A stretch of 64,000 nt of DNA from Sporichthya polymorpha DSM 43042 (GCF_000384115.1 NZ_KB913029.1:4439057-4503056), one strand, 5' to 3'. Counted from the stretch's first letter, positions 45,009 to 54,762 are shown. The notes: generated by a model not told the origin, from the sequence alone. Translations and numbers: made by a program.

Positions 45009-46186
45009 GCCTCGACCGCGCGGCGGACGTCGGCGGTGGCGAGGACGCCGACGACCGATCCGTCCGCCTCGACGACCAGGTACTCGGTCGCCGGGGTCGC
45101 GTCGAGATAGCGGATCAGGGCTTCCCCGGTGAGGTCGGCCGACACCCGCAGCCCGGGCTCCAGGCGCCGGGCCAGAGTCTCGACGGCCACCCAGGGCCGA
45201 CGCTGCTCGGGGGTCGCGACGACCGCCGCCTCGTTCACCAGGCCGACCGGTTCCCCCGTCGCGTCCACGACGACCAGCCCGGTCGCGCCGAACGCGCCGG
45301 CCCGGCGCAGGGCCTCGGCCAGCGGCAGGCCCGTCTCGACCGGAAGGGCCCGGCGCGCCATGGTGCGGGCGCCGAGGCTGGGCAGCTTCTCCCGGATCTG
45401 GGCGCTGCGCAGCGACGCCGTGGCCCCGAACCAGATGAACCCGCCGAGCAGACCGCCCCAGACCACGGAGATGACGTCGGGGTCGCGGCCGGCGGCGACG
45501 TCGAGGCCGATCGGGATGAAGAAGACGACGACGGCCAGGACGCGGCCGATGTGCCCGGCCGAGATCGTGGCCCGGTTCGCGTGTCCGGAGGCTCCCCACA
45601 GCGCCGAGCGGAGCATGATCCCGCCGTCGAGCGGGAGCCCCGGGAGCAGGTTGAACAGGCCGACGGCGATGTTGGCGTACATCAGCGCGTCGAGCAGTTC
45701 GAGGACGATCCGCATCCGGACCGAGTCGTCGGGGTTGCCGGCCGCGGTGGCCCCGTCGAGCCCGCCCGGGTCGCCGCCGAGCAGCTGAATCGCGCCCCAC
45801 GCCGCGACGCCGAGGACGAGCGAGAGCGCCGGACCGGCCCCGGCGATGGCGAACTCCCGCTTCGGAGAGTTCGACTCCCGGCTCATCTCGGTCACCCCGC
45901 CGAGGAGCTGAAGGGTGATCCGGGTGACCGGGATCCCGAACCGCATCGCGGTGAATGCGTGCCCGAGCTCGTGGATCAGGACCGAGACGTAGAGCAGCAC
46001 CGCGTAGGTGAAGGAGACTCCGTACTTGCCGCCCTCGATCTCGGGGATGTGGTAGCCCACCGTCGGGGCGAACATCAGCGTGATCAGGAGCGCGATGATC
46101 ACCCAGGACGGCGCCACGTAGACCGGCACCCCGCGGATGCGGCCGACCAGCCAGCCGGACGGGCGTTCCGGCACCTGCTCGGTCAC
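45005..46186 (-). CDS. site-2-type M50 metalloprotease with CBS domains
   Basis: The 393-residue membrane protein has about six hydrophobic segments, the zinc motif HELGH at 72–76 inside SVLIHELGHAFTAMRFG, and the second ligand region LLPGLPLDGG. Its C-terminal 140 residues form two CBS-like motifs, which bind adenine nucleotides in homologues. It should cleave substrates within the membrane. GTG 46186 has GGGAGG just upstream. The overlap with the receiver gene suggests the two are made together. Confidence 0.9.
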   Translation of the reverse strand: MTEQVPERPSGWLVGRIRGVPVYVAPSWVIIALLITLMFAPTVGYHIPEIEGGKYGVSFTYAVLLYVSVLIHELGHAFTAMRFGIPVTRITLQLLGGVTEMSRESNSPKREFAIAGAGPALSLVLGVAAWGAIQLLGGDPGGLDGATAAGNPDDSVRMRIVLELLDALMYANIAVGLFNLLPGLPLDGGIMLRSALWGASGHANRATISAGHIGRVLAVVVFFIPIGLDVAAGRDPDVISVVWGGLLGGFIWFGATASLRSAQIREKLPSLGARTMARRALPVETGLPLAEALRRAGAFGATGLVVVDATGEPVGLVNEAAVVATPEQRRPWVAVETLARRLEPGLRVSADLTGEALIRYLDATPATEYLVVEADGSVVGVLATADVRRAVEA

Positions 46187-46330
46187 GGGCCTCCCGGTCG
46201 TCTCACGGATCGTCGGTGTGTTGCGGATCGCCGTACCCGAACGACCTCCTGACCCGATGTTATGCGGAGTGTTACTTGAGTTGCCTAAGGTGAAGTGGAT
46301 CAAGACTTCGACCAGGGGACGGACAGATTC

Positions 46331-47482
46331 ATGACCGCGGGGCCCGCCAGCTTCCCGACGCCTGACCAGCCTCCCGGTCCGCCTGTGGTGCCCCCGGCGC
46401 CGCCCGGCGTGGCCGCCTACTGTGTCGGCCTGACCAAGAGGTACGGAACCGGCGACACCGCCGTCACGGCCCTGGACAACGTCGACGTGCAGTTCGCCTC
46501 GGGCCAGTTCACGGCGATCATGGGCCCCTCGGGCTCGGGCAAGTCGACGCTGATGCACTGCATGGCCGGGCTCGACGCGGCCACCTCCGGCGCGGTGTTC
46601 ATCGGCGACATCCAGCTCAACGCCCTCGACGACCGGCGCCTGACCCGCCTGCGCCGCGACCGGATCGGCTTCATCTTCCAGGCCTACAACCTGGTGCCGA
46701 CGCTGACGGCCCTGGAGAACATCACTCTGCCGTCGGACATCGCCGGGCACCCGATCGACCAGCAGTGGCTCTCGGCGGTCGTCGACACCCTCGGCCTGCG
46801 CGACCGGCTCAAGCACCGCCCGACCGAGCTCTCCGGCGGTCAGCAGCAGCGCGTCGCCTGCGCCCGGGCCCTCGCCGGCCGGCCGGCGATCATCTTCGCC
46901 GACGAGCCCACCGGCAACCTGGACTCCCGGACCGGCGCCGAGGTCCTCTCGTTCCTGCGCGAGTCGGTCCGCCGGACGGGCCAGACCATCGCGATGGTCA
47001 CCCACGACCCCAGCGCCGCCGCCTACGCCGACCGGGTCCTGTTCCTCGCCGACGGCCGCATCGTCGACGAGATGCTCGACCCGAACGCCGAGGCGGTCCT
47101 GGAGCGGATGAAGGCCTTCGAGGCCGACATCCCCCACCCCGAGGTCGTCTGGGCCGACCCGCCCCCGATGCCCGAGCCCGTCCCGATCGGCGTCGACCCG
47201 ACCGTCGCACCCCCGCCGCCCCCGGCGACGGCTCCGGTTCTCCCGCCGCCCCCGGTGGCGCCGCCCGGAACCCCGATCGCCCCTGCGGCCGGTCCGATGA
47301 ACCCGCCGGCCCCGGTGCCGCCGCCCCCGGCTCCCGCGTCCTCGAACGGTCCGGTCGGGGCCGCGAGCCCGGCGGCCCGGACGGCCGACGGCACGCCCGA
47401 CCCGATCGACATGGCGAACTGGACCGACGCGGACTGGGACACTTGGCTCGCTCGCAAGCAGGCCGAAGCCGGCGGGGCCTGA
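46331..47482 (+). CDS. MacB/LolD-type ABC transporter ATP-binding protein
   Basis: The 383-residue protein has Walker A GPSGSGKS, signature LSGGQQQR, Walker B IIFADEPT and a His switch MVTHDPSAAAYADRVLFL, all intact. The C-terminal 130 residues are a Pro/Ala-rich tail ending in MANWTDADWDTWLARKQAE, not part of the usual ATPase. It energises the FtsX-like permease encoded 3 bp downstream. Such pairs act as mechanotransmission ABC systems for lipoproteins, peptides or antibiotics. ATG 46331 is the start. Confidence 0.92.
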   Translation: MTAGPASFPTPDQPPGPPVVPPAPPGVAAYCVGLTKRYGTGDTAVTALDNVDVQFASGQFTAIMGPSGSGKSTLMHCMAGLDAATSGAVFIGDIQLNALDDRRLTRLRRDRIGFIFQAYNLVPTLTALENITLPSDIAGHPIDQQWLSAVVDTLGLRDRLKHRPTELSGGQQQRVACARALAGRPAIIFADEPTGNLDSRTGAEVLSFLRESVRRTGQTIAMVTHDPSAAAYADRVLFLADGRIVDEMLDPNAEAVLERMKAFEADIPHPEVVWADPPPMPEPVPIGVDPTVAPPPPPATAPVLPPPPVAPPGTPIAPAAGPMNPPAPVPPPPAPASSNGPVGAASPAARTADGTPDPIDMANWTDADWDTWLARKQAEAGGA

Positions 47483-47485
47483 CCC

Positions 47486-50020
47486 ATGTGGAAGGCCTCG
47501 CTGCGCAACGTCCTTGCGCACCGACTGCGGTTGCTGCTGTCCGGCCTCGCGGTCGTGCTCGGCGTCGCGTTCGTCGCCGGGTCGCTGATCTTCACCAGCA
47601 CGATCTCGGCGGCGTTCGACAAGCTCTTCGACGAGATCTCGGCGGACGTCACCGTCAGCCGCGCGACCGCGTTCGACTCGAACGTCCCCGGCCAGCAGAA
47701 CGGCGCGACGACCGTCCCGCGGAACCTGGTCGACACGATCGCCGCCGTCCCCGGCGTGGAGAAGGCCGAGGGCGAGATCACCGTCGAGGGGGTGCGGGTC
47801 GTCGGGTCCGACGGCAAGCTCGTCGGCGTCGGCGGTGCGCCCGGGCTCGCGATCAACTACCCGGAGGAAGGCTCCGACGAGACCGTCACGCTGCTGCGCG
47901 GTCGGGTGCCGAGCAACGGCGACGAGGTGGTCCTCGACTCGGTCTCCGCCGACAAGGGCGGCCTCGAGATCGACGACCGGGTCCGGCTGCTGACGCCGGG
48001 TCCGGAGATCGAGGCGACGATCGTCGGCATCTTCAAGTTCGGTGACACCGGCAACCTCGGCGGCGCCACGCTCACCGGCTTCACCGAGCAACGCGCGCAC
48101 GAGATCCTCGGCTCGGACGACTACACCGAGATCGCCGTCGACGCGGCGTCGGGCCAGAACCTCGACGCCCTGCGCGACGAGATCCAGAAGGTGATCCCGA
48201 GCGAGTACATCGCGCGGACGAAGTCGGAGCAGGCGGACGAGAACGCGTCCGACGTGAAGGAGGCCCTGAGCTTCCTCAACATCTTCCTGCTGATCTTCGC
48301 GTTCATCGCGGTGTTCGTCGGCTCGTTCATCATCCTCAACACGTTCACGATGCTCGTCGCGCAACGAACGCGGGAACTCGCGCTGCTGCGGGCGCTCGGC
48401 GCGAGCCGACGGCAGGTCACGCAGTCGGTGATGACGGAGGCCGCGGTCGTCGGCGTCGTCGGCTCGACGCTCGGGCTGCTCTCCGGCCTCGGCATCGCGA
48501 GCCTGCTGCGCTGGCTGTTCGAGAAGATCGGCATCGAGCTCGGCAGCCAGGGCCTGGTCATTCAGGCCTCGACGGTCCTGACCGCCTACGTCGTCGGCAT
48601 CGCGGTGACGATGATTGCCGCGTACTTCCCCGCCCGGCGCGCGGCGAAGGTCCCGCCGGTGGCAGCGATGAGCGACCACGTCGCGATGCCCGAGCGCTCG
48701 CTGCGGGTGCGCGCGCTGATCGGCGTGATCCTGTTCTCAATCGGCGTCCTGGTCCTGGGTCTCGGCCTTGCCGGCGTCGGCGACCAGCCGGCCGCGCTCG
48801 TCGGCGTCGGTGCGTTTGGCGTCCTCGTCGGCGTCACGGTGATCAGCCCGATCCTGTCGATGCCGTTCGTGCGGGCGCTCGGCGCTCCGTACCCGCGCCT
48901 GTGGGGCACGATCGGCCGGATGTCGGTCGCGAACGCGCTCCGCAACCCGCGCCGCACCGCGGCCACCGCGTCCGCGCTGATGATCGGCCTCGCCCTGATC
49001 GGCACCTTCGGTGTCATGGCGGCCTCGATCAACGCCTCGGTCGGCAAGGTCGTCGACCAGAGCCTCCGCGCGCAGTTCATCCTGCTCGACGAGAGCTACA
49101 CGCCGTTCAGCCCGCAGATCGCCGAGCGCGCCCGCGAGACCGACGGCGTGAAGTCGGTGACGCAGATGCGCATGACGGCGGTGGAGATTCAGGACAAGAC
49201 GAAGAGCATCGCCGCGATCAACGCCGACTCGATCGGCGACGCCTTCGCCCTCGACTTCTCCGACGGGGACACGGGCGGCCTGGCCGACCGTGGCGTCCTG
49301 ATCGACGACAACGTGGCCGAGGACAACGGCTGGAAGGTCGGCGACACCATCGGTGTCACGTGGCTCAACGGCACGCAGATGGACCTGCGCGTCGGCGGGA
49401 TCTACGAGCGCAACGACATGCTCGGCGGGTACCTGGTGTCGCTCGACACCGCCGCCGAGGGCGGAACGCGCCCGGTCGACTTCTTCGCGTTCATCAACAC
49501 CGACGACGGCGCCGATCTCCAGGCGGTCCGGGAACGCCTCGACGAGGGTCTGGGAAACAACCCGGCGGTCGAGCTCAAGGACCAGGAGGAGTACACCGAC
49601 TCCGTCCGCGCCCAGGTGAACCAGCTGCTCGGGCTGATCTACGGCATGCTCGCGCTGGCGGTCATCATCGCGGTGCTCGGCATCATCAACACGCTCGCGC
49701 TGTCGGTCACCGAACGGACGCGGGAGATCGGCCTGCTGCGGGCCATCGGCATGAGCCGGCGTCAGCTGCGGCGGATGATCCGACTCGAGTCGGTGGTGAT
49801 GGCGATCTTCGGCGCCATCCTCGGCCTGATCGTCGGAATCGGCTTCGGCATCTCGCTGCAGCAGACCCTCGCGGACGAGGGGATCAGCGAGCTACGGGTC
49901 CCGGGCGTCCAGCTGATCGTGTTCCTGGTCGTCGCCGGCCTGGTCGGCGTCCTCGCCGCGGTCTGGCCGGCCCGGCGCGCCGCGAAGCTCGACATCCTCA
50001 AGGCGATCGCGACGCACTGA
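47486..50020 (+). CDS. FtsX-like ABC transporter permease
   Basis: The 844-residue permease has two MacB/FtsX modules. Each has one leading membrane helix, a large extracytoplasmic domain and three clustered helices (TLRELALLRALGASRRQV-type motifs at RTRELALLRALGASRRQ and RTREIGLLRAIGMSRRQ). The outer domains contain GDEVVLDSVSADKGG and GVLIDDNVAEDNGWKVGD. It starts 3 bp after the ATPase gene, so the two form one transporter. It converges on the subtilisin gene. Substrate unknown. Confidence 0.92.
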   Translation: MWKASLRNVLAHRLRLLLSGLAVVLGVAFVAGSLIFTSTISAAFDKLFDEISADVTVSRATAFDSNVPGQQNGATTVPRNLVDTIAAVPGVEKAEGEITVEGVRVVGSDGKLVGVGGAPGLAINYPEEGSDETVTLLRGRVPSNGDEVVLDSVSADKGGLEIDDRVRLLTPGPEIEATIVGIFKFGDTGNLGGATLTGFTEQRAHEILGSDDYTEIAVDAASGQNLDALRDEIQKVIPSEYIARTKSEQADENASDVKEALSFLNIFLLIFAFIAVFVGSFIILNTFTMLVAQRTRELALLRALGASRRQVTQSVMTEAAVVGVVGSTLGLLSGLGIASLLRWLFEKIGIELGSQGLVIQASTVLTAYVVGIAVTMIAAYFPARRAAKVPPVAAMSDHVAMPERSLRVRALIGVILFSIGVLVLGLGLAGVGDQPAALVGVGAFGVLVGVTVISPILSMPFVRALGAPYPRLWGTIGRMSVANALRNPRRTAATASALMIGLALIGTFGVMAASINASVGKVVDQSLRAQFILLDESYTPFSPQIAERARETDGVKSVTQMRMTAVEIQDKTKSIAAINADSIGDAFALDFSDGDTGGLADRGVLIDDNVAEDNGWKVGDTIGVTWLNGTQMDLRVGGIYERNDMLGGYLVSLDTAAEGGTRPVDFFAFINTDDGADLQAVRERLDEGLGNNPAVELKDQEEYTDSVRAQVNQLLGLIYGMLALAVIIAVLGIINTLALSVTERTREIGLLRAIGMSRRQLRRMIRLESVVMAIFGAILGLIVGIGFGISLQQTLADEGISELRVPGVQLIVFLVVAGLVGVLAAVWPARRAAKLDILKAIATH

Positions 50021-50030
50021 TCCCGGTGCG

Positions 50031-50063
50031 CCGGGTGCGCTGACGGAGCGTCAGTGCGCCCGG
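50031..50063. terminator. hairpin between permease and subtilisin genes
   Basis: CCGGGTGCGCTGACG (50031–50045) and the arm at 50049–50063 match at 13 of 15 positions around a 3-nt loop. The right arm contains the subtilisin stop codon (50051–50053). Bidirectional termination is likely; no T run. Confidence 0.65.
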
Positions 50064-51913
50064 TCGCGCCCGGTGATGTACTCCGCGATCAGCGGGGCCC
50101 CGGCGGTGACGGCGGCGTGGGCGTCGACCGAGCCGTGGCCGTAGAACGTGTTGAACGAGGCGTCCCCGGCGCAGGCGGCCTGATAGGTCGCGAAGGCGAC
50201 GAGCGGGTCGGGGCACGCCTTGCCCTTCGCGGTTCCCTCGAGAACGGCGCGGACCGCGGCGGGCGCGAGTCCGAAGTTGGCGCCGGAGCCGCGGCCGTAG
50301 GCGCTCACGATCAGCGCGGCGACGCCGCTGGCGTGCGGCGCGGCCATCGAGGTGCCCTGCAGGTAGTGGTAGAACCCGCAGACGTCCTTGCCCCGGCTGC
50401 GCTTGCAGGCCTCGTGAATGCCGGTCTCCTCGCCCTGGGCGGTCAGGCGACCGGTCGAGTCGACGATGCCGAGCTTGACCGCGAGGGAGCGCGGCAGCGC
50501 GGAGAGGATGCCGTTCTCCTCCTGGCTCCCCTGCGCGGTGCCGGCGTAGTCGTCGAACCACCCGCCCGGGGCGACGACCGACAGCGACGGCCCGAAGTTC
50601 GAGAAGCCGGACTTGTTGCCCGACGGCCCGTAGGCGCCGACGCGGATCGCGTGCTCGTCCCCGGCCGGCATCGAGCGGCAGGTGCCGTCGACCAGCCGCG
50701 GGTGCGCGTTGCCCTCGGGGAAGTTCGGGCTGGACGCGTCGATCCGTGGTGCGGTCGGGTCCTGGTTCGCATTGCCGAGCGCGACGACCTGCGTCACGCC
50801 CTTGCCGTCGGCGTACGCCATCGCGCGCGCCATGCCCTCGAGGATCAACTGCTGCTCGCGCTGCTGGGCCGGGGTGTCCGCGAGGTTGCCGGCGCACAGA
50901 GCGGCCCACGGGTCCGTGTAGAAGGACATGTTGAGCACGTCGATGCCGATGTCGGCGGAGTAGGTGATCGCGTTGACGACCTCCTGCAGGAAGAAGTAGC
51001 CCGAGTCCTGCGCCCCGCGGACGTTCACGATCGTCACGTTCGGCGCGACGCCCGAGAGGCCGAAGCCGTCGAGGGCAGCGGCGATCGAACCGGCGACGTG
51101 GGTCCCGTGGCCGTTGTCGTCGGCGTCCACCGGGTCCTGGCAGCTCGGCACCTCGCACGGGCCGTCGACCTCGACGCCGCGCGCGTCCTTCGGGATGTCG
51201 GTGGCGAAGTTGCGTGAGAGCTTCCGGTCGAAGTTCGGCGCGATGTCGGGGTGGGTGCCGTCGACCCCGGTGTCGAGGATGCCGACGAGAACACGGCGGT
51301 CGCCGCGCTCGGTCTGGTGCGCCTCAGCGGCGTTGATCGCCGTCAACCCCCAGAGGTGGGTGTCGAGGGGGTCGCTCCCGGTCGGACCCGACGGCCGCGC
51401 CCGGACCTGATCCGGACGGGCCACCGCCCCCGGATGCAGCGCCTGGGGGTTGATCTGCGGGAGCGCCGGCAGCAGCTCAGGCACGCGGCCGATGACACGC
51501 ACCGGCGTCACGAGCTGGATGACGGCCGCGCGCGCGAGGCGGTCGGTGAACCCGTCGGAGCCCGCGACCGCGGTCACCAGGCCGACCACCGCGTTGGAGT
51601 TCTTCACCGTGCCACCGGCGGCCTCGACCGCCGCGACGATGGCGTCGAGCGGGGCCCCGGCGACGCCGAGGACCGAGAAGTCGCGCCCGGCCTCGGGGGC
51701 CGTCTGCGCCGCGCTCGCGGTGCCCGCGGGTCCCAGCGACCCGACCGCCGCCCCGCACAGCGAGACGGACAGAGTCAGACCGGCCGCCAGGCGGGCAAAA
51801 GGGCGCATTCCGGAATCGTCCGTTGACCGTCCGCTTCCGTCAACCACGGCACGCATCAGGCGCGATTTGAAGCGGCGCCTTCGCGGCCGCCCCGTTGCAC
51901 GATTGATCGCCAT
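50051..51913 (-). CDS. secreted S8 (subtilisin-family) serine protease
   Basis: The 620-residue protein has a long basic N-terminus and a hydrophobic signal (about residues 38–65). The catalytic triad is Asp 214 in GILDTGVDG, His 269 in GHGTHVAGS and Ser 522 in QGTSMAAPHASG. A Cys pair in GPCEVPSC near 255 and others suggest disulfide bonds. A segment of about 130 residues before the catalytic domain may be an I9-like propeptide. ATG 51913 is chosen for GGGAGG 5 nt upstream; ATG 51808 would give a shorter, more normal signal peptide. Exported protease, function unknown. Confidence 0.88.
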   Translation of the reverse strand: MAINRATGRPRRRRFKSRLMRAVVDGSGRSTDDSGMRPFARLAAGLTLSVSLCGAAVGSLGPAGTASAAQTAPEAGRDFSVLGVAGAPLDAIVAAVEAAGGTVKNSNAVVGLVTAVAGSDGFTDRLARAAVIQLVTPVRVIGRVPELLPALPQINPQALHPGAVARPDQVRARPSGPTGSDPLDTHLWGLTAINAAEAHQTERGDRRVLVGILDTGVDGTHPDIAPNFDRKLSRNFATDIPKDARGVEVDGPCEVPSCQDPVDADDNGHGTHVAGSIAAALDGFGLSGVAPNVTIVNVRGAQDSGYFFLQEVVNAITYSADIGIDVLNMSFYTDPWAALCAGNLADTPAQQREQQLILEGMARAMAYADGKGVTQVVALGNANQDPTAPRIDASSPNFPEGNAHPRLVDGTCRSMPAGDEHAIRVGAYGPSGNKSGFSNFGPSLSVVAPGGWFDDYAGTAQGSQEENGILSALPRSLAVKLGIVDSTGRLTAQGEETGIHEACKRSRGKDVCGFYHYLQGTSMAAPHASGVAALIVSAYGRGSGANFGLAPAAVRAVLEGTAKGKACPDPLVAFATYQAACAGDASFNTFYGHGSVDAHAAVTAGAPLIAEYITGRDRAH

Positions 51914-52074
51914 CGGTGCCTCCCGACTTGGGGAGCTGTCGGCCGAGGGACGGCTCCGTCCCGCACACCGTGCACTGACCGAGCTTGGCGCGCCGGGACC
52001 CGGGCCGCGCCTCAGCGATGCACTCGCTCAACAGCGGGGCCGCGAACGCTACTGAACCCTCCCCGATGCCATCT

Positions 52075-52899
52075 TCAGCCGGCCGGAGGCGACGACCGTC
52101 GCGCCCGCGCCGCGGCCGGGGTGGCGGGCGGGACGGCGTCGAGCAGCGTCCGGGTGTAGTGGTGCCGGGGGTTCGCCGTGATCTCCGCGGCGGTCCCCTC
52201 CTCGACGAGCTTTCCTGCGGACATCACCGCGATCCGGTCGCTGACGTGCTCGACGACCGCGAGGTCGTGGGAGATGAACAGGCTCGTCAGGCCGAGGTCG
52301 GTGGTGAGGTCGGTGAGCAGGTTGAGCACCTGCGCCTGGACGGAGACGTCGAGGGCGGCGACCGGCTCGTCGAACACGACCAGGTCCGGCTCGGCGGCCA
52401 GGGCCCGGGCGATGCCGACGCGCTGACGCTGCCCGCCGGAGAGCTCGTAGGGGCGCCGGTTCGCCCCGTTCGGGTCGAGGCCGACGCGGTCGAGGAGTGC
52501 GGCGACGCGCTCGGTGCGTTCCTTCCCCTTCCGCAGGCCGTGGACGGCGAGGGGCTCGGCGATGCTCGCCCCGATCGTGAACCGCGGGTCGAGGGAGGCG
52601 TACGGGTCCTGGAACACGACCGCCGTCCGGCGGCGCAGGGCCCGCAGGTCACGGCGGGACGCGTCGGTGACGTCGGTGCCGTCGAAGCGCACCCGTCCGC
52701 TCGTGGGCTCGATCAGGCGCAGCGCGGCCATCGCCAGCGTCGACTTCCCGGAGCCGGACTCCCCCACCAGCCCCAGCGTCGTCCCGCGCTCGACGCGCAG
52801 GCTGACGCCGTCGACCGCCTTGCGGACCTCGCCGCGGCGGCCGCGGATCGTGAAGTGGACCGCGAGGTCCTCGACCTCGAGGAGGGCGGGCTCAGGCAT
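52075..52899 (-). CDS. oligopeptide ABC transporter ATPase (OppF/DppF-like)
   Basis: The 274-residue ATPase has Walker A GESGSGKS, the Q-loop FQDPYASLDPR, signature LSGGQRQR, Walker B VVFDEPVAALD and His switch FISHDLAVV. It lacks the C-terminal Cys-rich extension of its partner. ATG 52899 overlaps the upstream ATPase stop by 8 bp. With the next four genes it makes a peptide importer. It is the last gene of the operon. Confidence 0.92.
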   Translation of the reverse strand: MPEPALLEVEDLAVHFTIRGRRGEVRKAVDGVSLRVERGTTLGLVGESGSGKSTLAMAALRLIEPTSGRVRFDGTDVTDASRRDLRALRRRTAVVFQDPYASLDPRFTIGASIAEPLAVHGLRKGKERTERVAALLDRVGLDPNGANRRPYELSGGQRQRVGIARALAAEPDLVVFDEPVAALDVSVQAQVLNLLTDLTTDLGLTSLFISHDLAVVEHVSDRIAVMSAGKLVEEGTAAEITANPRHHYTRTLLDAVPPATPAAARARRSSPPAG

Positions 52900-53896
52900 G
52901 CGGCACACCCTCCCTCGGCAGGTCCGTCAGGTCGTAGAACACCGCGGCGCGGTGGTTCGGCGCGACCTCGCGCAGCGGCGGAGCCTCGGTGTCGCACCGC
53001 GGGTCGGCGGCGACCGGGCAGCGCGGGCGGAACGCGCACCCCGGCGGCCGGTTGACCGGGTCGGGCGGGCGGCCCGGGATGGCGGTCAGCCGGTCCCGGG
53101 GCTGACCGAGGATCGGCCGGGCGGCGAGCAGGGCCCGGGTGTACGGATGACGGGGGTCGGAGAAGAGGTCGTCGATGCTCGCCTCCTCGACCACGCGCCC
53201 GGCGTACATGACCGCGACCCGGTCGGCGATGCCGGCGACGACGCCGAGGTCGTGGCTGATCCAGATCACCGCGGTGCCGAGGCGTTCCTGGAGCCGCGCC
53301 ACCAGATCCAGAATCTGTGCCTGGACGGTGACGTCGAGCGCGGTCGTCGCCTCGTCCGCGATGAGGACGGACGGGTCACAGGCGAGCGCAATCGCGATCA
53401 TCACCCGCTGACGCAGGCCGCCGGAGAGTTCGTGCGGGTGGGACCGGAGCCGACTGCGGGCGTCGGGGATGCCGACTGCTTCGAGCAGTTCGACGGCGCG
53501 GTCCTCGGCCGCGCGGCCGGTGAGGTTCAGGTGGACCTCCATGCCCTCGGTGAGCTGCCGGCCGACGGTGAGCATCGGATTGAGCGAGGTCATCGGGTCC
53601 TGGAAGACCATCGCGACGCCGCGGCCGCGAACCGCGCGCAGCTGCTTCTGAGAGGCCGTCAGGAGATCGGTGTCGCCGAAGCGGACGGCGCCGGTGACCG
53701 TCGTCCCCCGCTCCGGGAGCAGGCCGAGCACCGCGAGCGAGGTGACGCTCTTGCCGGAGCCGGACTCCCCCACGATCGCGAGGGTCTCCCCCGGCCGGAC
53801 GTCGAAGCTGACGCCGTCGACGGCGCGCGCGGGGCCCCGGGCGGTGTCGAACGTGACCGCGAGGTCCGACACGGCCAGGACGGGCGGGACCGTCAC
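52892..53896 (-). CDS. oligopeptide ABC transporter ATPase (OppD/DppD-like)
   Basis: The 334-residue ATPase has Walker A GESGSGKS, Q-loop VFQDPMTSLNPM, signature LSGGLRQR, Walker B VLIADEATTALD and His switch. The C-terminal oligopeptide-transporter extension holds the Cys cluster CAFRPRCPVAADPRC, which binds an iron-sulfur cluster in homologues. Its ATG overlaps the oppC stop (ATGA 53893–53896). Confidence 0.93.
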   Translation of the reverse strand: MTVPPVLAVSDLAVTFDTARGPARAVDGVSFDVRPGETLAIVGESGSGKSVTSLAVLGLLPERGTTVTGAVRFGDTDLLTASQKQLRAVRGRGVAMVFQDPMTSLNPMLTVGRQLTEGMEVHLNLTGRAAEDRAVELLEAVGIPDARSRLRSHPHELSGGLRQRVMIAIALACDPSVLIADEATTALDVTVQAQILDLVARLQERLGTAVIWISHDLGVVAGIADRVAVMYAGRVVEEASIDDLFSDPRHPYTRALLAARPILGQPRDRLTAIPGRPPDPVNRPPGCAFRPRCPVAADPRCDTEAPPLREVAPNHRAAVFYDLTDLPREGVPHA

Positions 53897-54762
53897 TCGG
53901 CACCTCCCCGGCTCGCCGCCTCCATGGCGCCGCGCTCACGTGGGTCGAGGGCGTCGCGCAGCGCGTCGCCGACGAGATTGCAGGCGAGCACGACGAGAAA
54001 GATCGCCAGGCCCGGGAAGGCCGCGACCCACCAGGAGTCCTCCATGTAGTCCCGGCCCTCGGCGAGCATGCCGCCCCAGGACGGGTCGGGCGGCTGCGTC
54101 CCGAGGCCGATGAAGGACAGCGCCGCCTCGGCGAGCAGGGCGAACGCAAGGCTGATCGAGACCTGCACGATGACGGGGCCCGAGATGTTCGGCAGGACGT
54201 GGCGGGTCAGGATCCGGGCGTCGGAGGCGCCCACCGAGCGGGCGGCGCGCACGTAGACGGTCTCGCGGACCGAGAGCGTCCCCGCCCGCGCGATACGGGC
54301 GAAGATCGGGATGTAGACGATGCCGATGGCGATCGTCGCGTTCGTCGGGCCCGGACCGCGGACCGCGAGGATCGCGATCGCGAGCAGAATCGCGGGGAAC
54401 GCGAACAGGACGTCCATCGAGCGCATGAGCAGCGCGTCGAGCCAACCGCGGTAATAGCCCGCGAGCAGGCCGATCAGTACGCCGGCGACGGCGGCGATGG
54501 TCACGGCGAGCAGCGCCACCTTCAGCGACGCCGAGGCCCCGACGAGCACGCGGGAGAGGATGTCCCGCCCGAGCTGGTCGGTGCCGAAGACGTGGTCCCC
54601 GTCCGGGGCGGCGAGGCGGCCCTCCACGACGTCGACGTCGTTGGCGCCGTAGGGCGCGAGGGCGTCGCCGAACACCCCGACGACCACGAACGCCAGCAGG
54701 ACGAGCGCGCCGAACGCGCCGAGGGGGTTCCCCACGACGGCCCGCAGCATGCCGCGCGTCAT
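53893..54762 (-). CDS. oligopeptide ABC transporter permease (OppC/DppC-like)
   Basis: The 289-residue permease has about six membrane segments. The OppC N-terminal helix is followed by HVFGTDQLGRDILSRVLVGA, the classic marker of this subunit, and the cytoplasmic coupling loop is VRAARSVGASDARILTRHVLPN. It pairs with the OppB-like permease to form the membrane channel. ATG 54762 overlaps the oppB stop (ATGA). Confidence 0.93.
   Translation of the reverse strand: MTRGMLRAVVGNPLGAFGALVLLAFVVVGVFGDALAPYGANDVDVVEGRLAAPDGDHVFGTDQLGRDILSRVLVGASASLKVALLAVTIAAVAGVLIGLLAGYYRGWLDALLMRSMDVLFAFPAILLAIAILAVRGPGPTNATIAIGIVYIPIFARIARAGTLSVRETVYVRAARSVGASDARILTRHVLPNISGPVIVQVSISLAFALLAEAALSFIGLGTQPPDPSWGGMLAEGRDYMEDSWWVAAFPGLAIFLVVLACNLVGDALRDALDPRERGAMEAASRGGAE

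Noticed and set aside
45005-48679. Minus-strand frame extending the M50 protease far upstream over the ABC genes
   Set aside because: The extension is antisense to the conserved ABC ATPase and permease; the protease has a good start at 46186.
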